From the NCBI RefSeq assembly GCF_046557615.1, contig NZ_JBKIII010000003.1, positions 1-64,000 of the forward strand: a stretch of DNA of 64,000 bases. The letters are read 5' to 3'. The DNA is from Haloferax sp046557615. GTDB taxonomy: Archaea > Halobacteriota > Halobacteria > Halobacteriales > Haloferacaceae. Shown here piece after piece: positions 42,650 to 49,867 of the stretch; the stretch's first letter is position 1; each line of letters starts with the position of its first letter. The notes beneath the pieces were generated by a model, which ran no database searches, had not been told where the DNA came from, and saw nothing but the letters and a program-made list of their open reading frames with translations. The position numbers and the translations under genes are program-made.

Positions 42650-42700
42650 GCGTGGGATACTTTGAAGCTTGTTACTACTCCCCACGTCAACAACTCACGG

Positions 42701-43480
42701 TCACTGCTCACTGGACGCATCGGGCGGATGACGGAACGCTGTAAGGGCGTCCACGTCTGCACCTTCTCTCGAGAGGATGGTCACGATATCGTCTGGTTTC
42801 ACGATGGTATCGCCGTGCGGTGTGAAGACGCGGCCACCACGCTCGATGGCGATGAGGAGGGTATCTTTGTCGAGGATGTTCTCTCGGACAGCGGCTTCGA
42901 CACTGTGTCCGGTAATGGGTGAACCAGATTCGACGGTGACTTCGACGACGCTCGCGTCTCCAGTGAGACTGATGAAGTCGTTTGGTTCGGGTGTCGGGCT
43001 TCCGTCGTCCGGGTCGAAGGGGCCGTACGGGGCGAACAGTTCCTCTTCGAGGAGGTCCTCGTCTTCGATGTGGATTCCGATGTCGGTGAGTTGGCGTGCG
43101 ATTCGTCGGAGGTCACTCGTCGTCTCACCGACTGCGAGAACGTGGAGATTACGGCGTCCCGTCATCAGCGTCCGGACGTTGATGACGCCGGGAATCGCTC
43201 GCGCGCCATGGGCGAGGGCCTCACGTTCGGTAATGGGTACGTCACAGAGGTAGAGGTTAGAGAGCTTCCTCCCCGCTCGCTCGAAATCGACCTGCGTCGT
43301 GTAGCCGCGGATGATTCCAGCGTCTTCGAGTCTGTGGATTCGGTTTCGAATCGTCGCACCCGAGACACCTGCTCGTTCTGCGAGCGTGCTACTACTGGTG
43401 TTACGGGCGTCGTCCATGAGTGCGTGGAGGATTCGCCGGTCTATTTCGTCGAGCCGATGGTCGGTATTTCGCTGTGTCAT
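42701..43480 (-). CDS. Lrp/AsnC-family regulator fused to a TrkA-C (RCK-C) domain
   Basis: 259 residues. Residues 1-60 are a winged helix (DEIDRRILHALMDDARNTSS, LAERAGVSGATIRNRIHRLE); 65-150 form the Lrp ligand domain (CDVPITEREALAHGARAIPG, GRRNLHVLAVGETTSDLRRI); 175-250 are RCK-C-like (VVEVTVESGSPITGHSVEAA, FTPHGDTIVKPDDIVTILSR). The last domain binds nucleotides or ions in K+ transport regulators. It should control nearby transport or catabolic genes in answer to an amino acid or related molecule. It stands alone between the amidohydrolase and UspA-permease units. Confidence 0.85.
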   Translation of the reverse strand: MTQRNTDHRLDEIDRRILHALMDDARNTSSSTLAERAGVSGATIRNRIHRLEDAGIIRGYTTQVDFERAGRKLSNLYLCDVPITEREALAHGARAIPGVINVRTLMTGRRNLHVLAVGETTSDLRRIARQLTDIGIHIEDEDLLEEELFAPYGPFDPDDGSPTPEPNDFISLTGDASVVEVTVESGSPITGHSVEAAVRENILDKDTLLIAIERGGRVFTPHGDTIVKPDDIVTILSREGADVDALTAFRHPPDASSEQ

Positions 43481-43719
43481 CGTCGAAGTTGAGTCCCCAA
43501 TTTCGCGTTCTAAAATAGGCTACCCAACACAGTAGCATAACACTTGTTCAGACGACATTCAGTTTGCGAATCGTAACTGCTCGGTGTGGGATGCCTCTCT
43601 GGTGTACACTGGAGGACTGTTCTATGCATTTTCACTCGTTGTGTGGCAGTCGGAGAATCATCAAACAGACAACCTCAATACAATTATTTTGATTCAAAAA
43701 TTCATACCCCACTATTTTT

Positions 43720-43740
43720 CGCTTTCGAAAATTGAAAGCG
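43720..43740. promoter_or_regulatory. Inverted repeat before the UspA-permease unit
   Basis: CGCTTTC (43720-43726) and GAAAGCG (43734-43740) form a perfect 7-bp inverted repeat around an AT-rich loop, directly upstream of a TATA-like AATTTATATT (43742-43752). The spacing places it as an operator for the promoter of the UspA gene at 43929 or the short ORF at 43775. Confidence 0.45.
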
Positions 43741-43774
43741 AGAATTTATATTTCCCCGAAGGTACTGAGCAGGT

Positions 43775-43924
43775 ATGGATAGAGAGACTGACACCTCGGT
43801 TCACGAAGACTGTGAGGTAGGATTCGAGAGCCATCGCCCACAACACACACGCCAGCACACGAGAGAAGTCGCTCACCGCCCACTCTGGTATCGACACCTC
43901 TCCCAATTCAGCGGGGGTGGCTGA
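43775..43924 (+). CDS. Possible 49-residue leader protein
   Basis: ATG 43775 to TGA 43924 encodes MDRETDTSVHEDCEVGFESH then RPQHTRQHTREVAHRPLWYR and an end HLSQFSGGG. It is rich in His and Arg and has no membrane segment. Its start is about 25 bp after a TATA-like box, and its stop is 4 bp before the UspA ATG, which suits translational coupling. A mRNA leader without product is as likely. Not recognised. Confidence 0.35.
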   Translation: MDRETDTSVHEDCEVGFESHRPQHTRQHTREVAHRPLWYRHLSQFSGGG

Positions 43925-43928
43925 GGTA

Positions 43929-44405
43929 ATGCATCTCCTCGACCACGTCGTCGTTCCCATCGCTGACCGAAAAGACGCTGTTGCGACTGCAGAGGCGTTG
44001 AATCCACACCTCCACAGTATCAGCCGGGTGACCGCGGTTCACGTCATCGAAAAGCGCAGCGGCATCCCTGACAAAGCCCCAGTCGAAAAACGGCAAAGAG
44101 ATGCCGCTCATTTCCTCTCGGTGTTCGATACACATCTCGACAAAGATGTCGATATCGACGTCCAGACGAGTTTCGGCAACGATGTCGCTGACCAGATTAT
44201 CGAGACAGCAGTCGATGCGGAGGCCACCGCTATCGCCTTCCACCCGCGTGGAGGAAGCAGGCTCGTTCGGCTGTTAACCGGTAGCACTGCGGCCCGTCTC
44301 GTCGGCAATGGAGTGGTCCCAGTCGTTTCTCTTTCGAGACGGCCCCAGCGCGAGGGACTGCGAAAACAACCACCGGAATCGACAGACGGAGAGGTACGTG
44401 GATGA
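43929..44405 (+). CDS. Universal stress protein (UspA) family, single domain
   Basis: 158 residues from ATG 43929 (MHLLDHVVVPIADRKDAVAT); a GTG at 43917 is possible. The UspA fold is visible: beta 1 HVVVPIAD, a long acidic helical stretch (PVEKRQRDAAHFLSVFDTHL), DQIIETAVDAEATAIAFHPR, then GGSRLVRLLTGSTAARLVGN in place of the ATP motif (G-2x-G-9x-G-S/T partly kept). It overlaps the permease-UspA gene by 4 bp (44402-44405), so the free UspA and the fused ones are translated together. Confidence 0.75.
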   Translation: MHLLDHVVVPIADRKDAVATAEALNPHLHSISRVTAVHVIEKRSGIPDKAPVEKRQRDAAHFLSVFDTHLDKDVDIDVQTSFGNDVADQIIETAVDAEATAIAFHPRGGSRLVRLLTGSTAARLVGNGVVPVVSLSRRPQREGLRKQPPESTDGEVRG

Positions 44406-46645
44406 CCGACGAAGAACTCGCAAAAGACCTCGGCTTGCTCTCGGCGCTGACTATCGGTATCGGAACCATGGTCGGCGCGGGCATCTTCGTCTTACCGGGT
44501 GTCGCTGCCCAAACTGCCGGGCCAGTCGTCGTCATCTCGTTCGTCGTCGGTGGACTCGTCGCACTGGTGAACGCACTCTCGGTCTCCGAACTCGGGACGG
44601 CGATGCCAAAAGCCGGTGGTGGCTACTACTACGTCAACCGCGCACTCGGTCCACTGTTCGGCTCGATTGCTGGTCTCGGAGATTGGGTTGGGCTGGCGTT
44701 CGCTTCAGCGTTCTACAGCATCGGCTTCGGGCAGTACCTCGCGACGCTCGTCTCGATGCCGGACGTACTGTTGCTCTCCGACGTCCAAGTCGGGGCACTC
44801 ATCGCCGGTGCCGTGTTCGTCGGCGTCAACTACATCGGTGCAAAGGAGACTGGAAACGTCCAAACAGTCATCGTGACGATTCTCTTGGGGATTCTCACGC
44901 TCTTCGCGATACAGGGCTGGTTGTCGTTCGACCTCGGAACCCTCCTGAGCGACGGTGGCTTCGCACCGTTCGGATACGGGGCGATTCTCCCCGGAACCGC
45001 ACTCGTCTTCGTCTCGTTCCTCGGCTACGCGAAAATCGCAACCGTCGCCGAGGAACTCAAGAATCCCGGACGGAACCTTCCGTTGGCAATCATCGGGAGC
45101 GTCGTCATCGTAACCGTCCTCTACTCGATTCTCGTGAGCATCATGCTCGGGGTCGTCCCGTGGCCAGAACTGAGTCAGAGCGCGCCGTTGACACAGGCGA
45201 CAGCACTCGCGTTCCCCGGTGGACTCGCCGTCTTCGCCGTCACAATCGTGACACTCGGAGCGTTGCTGGCGACGGCGTCGAGCGCGAACGCGTCGATTCT
45301 CGCGTCCGCCCGAATCAACTTCGCGATGGGCCGAGACCGAATCGTCACGAACTGGCTCAACGAGATTCACCCGAAGTACGCGACGCCCTACCGGTCGATT
45401 CTGGTCACGGGAGCCATCATCATCGTCTTCATCGCGGCGCTCGGCCAAGACATCGAAGTCCTCGCGAAGGCAGCGAGCGTCCTACACCTCGTCGTCTACG
45501 CGTTGATGAACGCCGCGCTCATCGTGTTCAGAGAGACGGACCCAGAGTACGACCCTGCATTCACGGTCCCGCTCTATCCGATTACGCCAATCGTCGGCAT
45601 CGTCCTCTCGCTCGGCTTGTTGGCATTCGTCGGTACACAGGAACTCCTCCTCTCGGGAGTCTTCGTCGTCGTTGCGGTCGTCTGGTACTTCGCATACGCA
45701 CGCAAGAGTGCGCCGCGACAGGGTGTCCTGAGTCGGCACATCCTCACCAACGGTGAGAGGCTACCACCGTCGGTCGTCAGTGCCGCTGCGAGCATCGCCC
45801 CCGACGGTGCAGGTCACGATGAGGACGCCCCAACGACGATGGTCGCAGTCTCGAATCCGCTCACTGAACAGGCGTTAGTGTCTCTTGCCGCCACGCTCGC
45901 AGCGAGAGACGACCGCAAACTCCTCGCGGCTCACGTCATCCAAGTGCCGGACCAGACGTCGCTCCAAGCCGCCGCAGAACAACGCGACCGCATCTCCACG
46001 ACGTCGAGACAACTTCTCGCCGAAGCACGCGAAGACGCCGAACGACTCGGTGTGTCCGTGGAGACGAGAACAGTCCTCTCTCACAGAGGGCTCACGGAGG
46101 TGTTCGACATAGCACGTGAACACGGCGTCGAGACGCTCATCATGGGATACGGTGGGGCGCAACTCGCTGGTGGACGTGTCGAAGGTGCGCTCGACGAACT
46201 CACTCACGACCTTCCGTGCGACGTCCTCGTCTTCGATGGCCAACGATTAGATTCGAGCGAGATTCTCCTGCCGACTGCCGGTGGGTACTCGTCGGACCTC
46301 TCCGCGACGGTCGCACGTACTCTACAGGACGCTGTTAGCGCACGTATCTCGGTGTTGCACGTCGCCGACGACGCCGATGAGGGACGGGCCTTTATCGAGA
46401 ATTGGGCCGCAGAACACGGGTTAGACGAGGCTGAACTGTTGGTCGAAACGGGCGATATCGAGACCGCTATCGAACAGGCCGCCGCGAGTCGGTCACTCGT
46501 CATCGTTGGGGCGACAGAGCGGGGGTTACTGTCGAGACTCGCCGGAGGGTCGCTCGAACTGTCCGTTCTCGACGACCTCGAAGCGTCCGTCTTACTCGCC
46601 GAGCGGCCTCACAGACGGTCACTCTGGGAGCGCCTCGTCGGGTAA
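44402..46645 (+). CDS. APC-family amino-acid permease fused to two UspA domains, second copy
   Basis: 747 residues. Residues about 10-425 are the permease: LSALTIGIGTMVGAGIFVLP (helix 1), MPKAGGGYYYVNRALGPLFG, FVSFLGYAKIATVAEELKNP and LASARINFAMGRDRIVTNWL. The tail holds two UspA units, with VETLIMGYGGAQLAGGRVEG (degenerate motif) and LVIVGATERGLLSRLAGGSL. It differs from the copy at 38242 in sequence but shares layout. Overlaps the upstream UspA gene by 4 bp. It should import an amino acid-like compound, perhaps the substrate of the neighbouring catabolic genes. Confidence 0.85.
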   Translation: MTDEELAKDLGLLSALTIGIGTMVGAGIFVLPGVAAQTAGPVVVISFVVGGLVALVNALSVSELGTAMPKAGGGYYYVNRALGPLFGSIAGLGDWVGLAFASAFYSIGFGQYLATLVSMPDVLLLSDVQVGALIAGAVFVGVNYIGAKETGNVQTVIVTILLGILTLFAIQGWLSFDLGTLLSDGGFAPFGYGAILPGTALVFVSFLGYAKIATVAEELKNPGRNLPLAIIGSVVIVTVLYSILVSIMLGVVPWPELSQSAPLTQATALAFPGGLAVFAVTIVTLGALLATASSANASILASARINFAMGRDRIVTNWLNEIHPKYATPYRSILVTGAIIIVFIAALGQDIEVLAKAASVLHLVVYALMNAALIVFRETDPEYDPAFTVPLYPITPIVGIVLSLGLLAFVGTQELLLSGVFVVVAVVWYFAYARKSAPRQGVLSRHILTNGERLPPSVVSAAASIAPDGAGHDEDAPTTMVAVSNPLTEQALVSLAATLAARDDRKLLAAHVIQVPDQTSLQAAAEQRDRISTTSRQLLAEAREDAERLGVSVETRTVLSHRGLTEVFDIAREHGVETLIMGYGGAQLAGGRVEGALDELTHDLPCDVLVFDGQRLDSSEILLPTAGGYSSDLSATVARTLQDAVSARISVLHVADDADEGRAFIENWAAEHGLDEAELLVETGDIETAIEQAAASRSLVIVGATERGLLSRLAGGSLELSVLDDLEASVLLAERPHRRSLWERLVG

Positions 46646-46734
46646 CGCTAACCGAACCACATTCTCCAATCCATCCTCGGTGGTCGTTTCGTCGGTCTCG
46701 AACGCCGGGAGTCGAATATTCGCATCTGAGCGGT

Positions 46735-46753
46735 GTGGTTCCACTCGAACCAC
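46735..46753. terminator. Hairpin between convergent genes
   Basis: GTGGTTC-CACTC-GAACCAC is a perfect 7-bp stem with a 5-base loop, followed by GTTTT. It lies between the permease-UspA gene (ends 46645) and the E1-alpha gene (ends 46767), where a terminator in the plus direction would be placed. Confidence 0.4.
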
Positions 46754-46766
46754 GTTTTCAGCGGTC

Positions 46767-47882
46767 TCACTCTCTGTGAAACGACTCGTCACCATGGACA
46801 TCGCGGGCCTGCTGGAACGCATCGTGCTGTTTGCGAACGTTCCGTGTCTGGTTTGCGTACACGTACTCGAACATCGAATTGGGGTCCGCCCCGTACGACT
46901 CCATTTGCTCGACCGCCTCCGCGAGTACTGCGTCTACTTCTTCGTCGATTGTGCTACACCGTTCATCATCGAGGCGGCCAGTCTCGTACAGGAACGACTC
47001 GAATCGCTCGAGAGGGTCTTTCTCGCGCCACTCGTCTACCTCTGCGTCGTCCCGGTAGACAGAAGGGTCGTCTGCCGTCGTGTGTGCTCCGTATCGGTAC
47101 TGGACCGCTTCGATAAGTGTCGGTCTGGGGGCGTCATTCGATGGTTTGAGTGCCTTCTCCCGTGCCGCGTTGGTTACAACGTACGTCGCGAGCGGGTCCA
47201 TCCCGTCAACGCGAACTCCATCGAATCCGTACGCGTCTGCCTTCTGCGCGAACGTCCGACTCGCTGTTTGCCGCTCTCGCGGCGTCGAGATTGCCCACTG
47301 GTTGTTGTTACAGACGAACACCACCGGAACGTCGAAGACGCCTGCAAAGTTCATCGCCTCGTGGAAGTCGCCTTCACTCGTCGCACCGTCACCGAAGTGG
47401 GCCACTGCGATACGCGACTCGTCTCTGTAGTCCATCGCCATGGCCACCCCCACGACGTGCGGGAGGTGGTCGGCGATACTGATGTTGAGCGGGAAGACGT
47501 TTCGGTCAGCGAGTGCGATATGACCGTCTTCGTGGCCCGCCCAGTAGAGGAGGTACTCCCACGGGAATCCACGGGCGACGACGGCACCGTGTTCGCGGTA
47601 CTGATACGAGACGATATCCTTCTCGGAGAGTGCGTACATCGACCCGATTTGGGAGCCTTCCTGTCCTGCGAGAGAAGCGTAGGTCCCGATTCGACCCTGT
47701 CGCTGGAGGCTAATCATCCGCTCGTCGAATCGACGGCAAAAACGCATGTCACGAAACATCGAGACGAGCGTCTCGTCGCTCAAGTCTGGCAGGAGGTCAG
47801 GGGCGACGACGTTCCCATCCGAATCCAAAATTTGTACCCTCTCGTCTGCTTCGAGCGACAGCAGGTCATCAGTCGATGCCAT
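46767..47882 (-). CDS. 2-oxoacid dehydrogenase E1 component, alpha subunit
   Basis: 371 residues from ATG 47882 (MASTDDLLSLEADERVQILD; a TTG lies 24 bp upstream). TPP site: VAHFGDGATSEGDFHEAMNF, followed by VPVVFVCNNNQWAISTPRER (G-D-G...N-N). The E1-alpha substrate marks SYQYREHGAVVARGFPWEYL and YRYGAHTTADDPSVYRDDAE (the H-T-x-x-D-D-P loop) are present. It should decarboxylate a pyruvate or branched-chain 2-oxo acid with an E1-beta, E2 and E3, but none of these is in the window. Single gene on the minus strand between plus-strand catabolic genes. Confidence 0.85.
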   Translation of the reverse strand: MASTDDLLSLEADERVQILDSDGNVVAPDLLPDLSDETLVSMFRDMRFCRRFDERMISLQRQGRIGTYASLAGQEGSQIGSMYALSEKDIVSYQYREHGAVVARGFPWEYLLYWAGHEDGHIALADRNVFPLNISIADHLPHVVGVAMAMDYRDESRIAVAHFGDGATSEGDFHEAMNFAGVFDVPVVFVCNNNQWAISTPRERQTASRTFAQKADAYGFDGVRVDGMDPLATYVVTNAAREKALKPSNDAPRPTLIEAVQYRYGAHTTADDPSVYRDDAEVDEWREKDPLERFESFLYETGRLDDERCSTIDEEVDAVLAEAVEQMESYGADPNSMFEYVYANQTRNVRKQHDAFQQARDVHGDESFHRE

Positions 47883-48002
47883 TGATAAAGTGTCGTTTGT
47901 TGACAACCGATATGAAACCCGCCCAACGAGCAGGATTTCAACTTCACTACACGAAAGCTCAAGTGGAAGATTATTCGTCGCACACCCGAATCCGACGCGC
48001 GT

Positions 48003-48653
48003 TCAGCGACCGAAGTGTGCGTCGCGTTCGATGACGGTGTACCCCTGCGCGATGAGCGCATCGTCACGGTAACGCTCTGCGACGACCTGTTGCGGTATGC
48101 GTCGCAACCCGAAGCGTCGTTCTGAGGCATATTCGACATCGATTCGAGTCTGGTCGTCGGTCTCACGAATCGTCGCCGTGTACGTCGCCCACGGGTGGTC
48201 GTTAACCGTGATATCCAACTCGATTCGCTGTTCACCAGTCAGTGTAGTCTCCGTTTCTGTGCGGACGGTTACGTCTACCGAGCGGAGGCCGAATAGATAC
48301 GAGACACGATACGTAACTGCACCAGCTTCCTGCTCGATTTCGTCCGCGATTCCCCATTGAAATGCAAGAACCGGCGGTGTTGGTCCGGTGAACGAATCGA
48401 TGACAGCAGTCGAGTCGAGGTCTGTTTGAAGCCGAACCGTTCCGTACGACTGAATCAAGGGAGCGCGTGCGACGACGACCAAGAGTGCAGCGACGACGAT
48501 GGAGGGTAACAGAGAGGTCACAAGATACGTTCCAAGAAATACAGACACGGCTATCACGACGACAAGGCCATTCAGTAGTCGTTCACGACTGAGATACCGT
48601 TGTGCAACGGCGTGTGCCTCTCGTGGACGTTCGAGAGTGTTTGTGGAGGGCAT
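48003..48653 (-). CDS. Hypothetical two-helix membrane protein
   Basis: 216 residues. Two helices at about 25-45 and 47-65 (LNGLVVVIAVSVFLGTYLVT, LLPSIVVAALLVVVARAP), then a soluble beta-rich domain: VRLQTDLDSTAVIDSFTGPT, PPVLAFQWGIADEIEQEAGA, VTYRVSYLFGLRSVDVTVRT, and TATIRETDDQTRIDVEYASE. The soluble part resembles a lipid- or START-like fold only vaguely. It is a haloarchaeal-type hypothetical protein; function unknown. 121 bp separates it from the E1-alpha start. Confidence 0.6.
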   Translation of the reverse strand: MPSTNTLERPREAHAVAQRYLSRERLLNGLVVVIAVSVFLGTYLVTSLLPSIVVAALLVVVARAPLIQSYGTVRLQTDLDSTAVIDSFTGPTPPVLAFQWGIADEIEQEAGAVTYRVSYLFGLRSVDVTVRTETETTLTGEQRIELDITVNDHPWATYTATIRETDDQTRIDVEYASERRFGLRRIPQQVVAERYRDDALIAQGYTVIERDAHFGR

Positions 48654-48826
48654 CGAGCGAGATTCCGGACGGTGAACAAATAGCTCTATTGGAGACAGGT
48701 GCGTCCGTCGTCGCTCGAAAACGGCCCATCAACCATCGAACACGGGAATCGAACGAGAAGTCGCCCGAACTCAAAATCTGAGAAGCGGGTGTCCCTATTT
48801 TGTGTATTTAGCGACAAGTATGGTCT

Positions 48827-49699
48827 ATGATAGACCGTATCCTCTTCCCAACGGACGGGAGCGACGGCGCGACGACGGTACTCGAACATGCAATCGAGAT
48901 GGCCGACGTCCACGATGCAGCGCTTGAACTACTGCACGTCGTCCCAGACGGGACCGGTCGAACGGGAGATGAGACCGAGGAAGATTCTCGACTGACAGAG
49001 GGAGAACGCTTCGTGGCCGATGCCGAATCGAGAGCAAAAGGGTCTGGTATCGAAACAGTGGCCGAAGTGCAACGTGGAGAGCCGTATGAGGCGATTGTCG
49101 ACTACGCATTAGCCCACGAAGCAGACCTCATCGTGATGCCGACACACGGTCGGAAGGGCTTGCGGCGACTCCTCCTCGGAAGTACGACAGAGCGTGTCGT
49201 GCGACGTTCAGACGTTCCTGTTCTTACGGTTCGTCCAGATGAAGTGGAATCGCTCGTATACCCGTACGAACAAATTCTCACGCCGACCGATGGAAGTTCG
49301 TGTGCCAACGTGGCGGTTCACTTCGGAGGTGAACTAGCCAAATCGACGGGAGCAAATCTCCAAATCCTCTCGGTCGTGAACCTCGCCGCCTTTGGGGCCG
49401 ATATTCGCGGTCCGATGCTCGTCGAGCAGTTCGAAGAGCAAGCCGAGACGGCAGTCAGCAAAGCGAGTACCATTGCGTCGGAGGTTGGGGTCGAAGAAGT
49501 CACCGAGACGACCGTCCACGATATCTCGGTTTTCACGGGAATTCAATCGTACATCGACGACAACGATATCGACGTGGTCGTTCTCGGCACGCACGGCCAC
49601 ACCGGATTGGACCGGTACATGCTCGGGAGTGTCGCCGAGAAACTGCTCCGCTCGTCACCGGTTCCGGTACTGACCGTCCGAGGACCGAAAGAAGAGTGA
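48827..49699 (+). CDS. Tandem universal stress protein (two UspA domains)
   Basis: 290 residues. Domain 1 (1-143): MIDRILFPTDGSDGATTVLE to LIVMPTHGRKGLRRLLLGST-TERVVRRSDVPVLTVR. Domain 2 (146-288): YEQILTPTDGSSCANVAVHF to VVVLGTHGHTGLDRYMLGSV-AEKLLRSSPVPVLTVRG. Both carry the ATP-binding G-2x-G-9x-G-S/T motif in good form, in contrast to the UspA parts of the nearby permeases. A TATA-like CCTATTTTG lies about 27-32 bp upstream, fitting a leaderless transcript. Confidence 0.85.
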   Translation: MIDRILFPTDGSDGATTVLEHAIEMADVHDAALELLHVVPDGTGRTGDETEEDSRLTEGERFVADAESRAKGSGIETVAEVQRGEPYEAIVDYALAHEADLIVMPTHGRKGLRRLLLGSTTERVVRRSDVPVLTVRPDEVESLVYPYEQILTPTDGSSCANVAVHFGGELAKSTGANLQILSVVNLAAFGADIRGPMLVEQFEEQAETAVSKASTIASEVGVEEVTETTVHDISVFTGIQSYIDDNDIDVVVLGTHGHTGLDRYMLGSVAEKLLRSSPVPVLTVRGPKEE

Positions 49700-49786
49700 T
49701 ATCCGAGGGCAGTCACACGAGTCGAGGAATCGTTTGAATCGGCGGTTCTACCCGCTCGAAGACGAAGTTCAGAACTCTCTAGAGGT

Positions 49787-49823
49787 ATTGAATTTTCAAT
49801 ATATACGCCCCACATATGTGGGG
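49787..49823. promoter_or_regulatory. Two palindromes upstream of the hyuA operon
   Basis: ATTGAA-TT-TTCAAT at 49787-49800 and the perfect 16-bp palindrome CCCCACATATGTGGGG at 49808-49823 lie 45-81 bp before the ATG of hyuA. The region between them contains ATATATA, a possible TATA box. A regulator bound to either dyad would cover the promoter, so this is a strong operator candidate for the five-gene unit. Confidence 0.55.
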
Positions 49824-49867
49824 AGAATCCTTAGCAATACTGCACGAGTCATGACTGTTGTTAACGT

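Noticed and set aside
44308..45756. 482-codon plus-strand frame inside the permease-UspA gene
   Set aside because: Out of frame with the recognisable permease; very Arg-rich translation, a frame shadow.
46619..46822. 67-codon minus-strand ORF overlapping the E1-alpha 3' end
   Set aside because: It is acidic but overlaps E1-alpha and the permease end and includes the hairpin at 46735-46753; more likely a by-product of the terminator region.
46506..47885. 459-codon plus-strand frame opposite E1-alpha
   Set aside because: Antisense to a gene with complete TPP and substrate motifs; the product is Val/Arg-rich with no domain.
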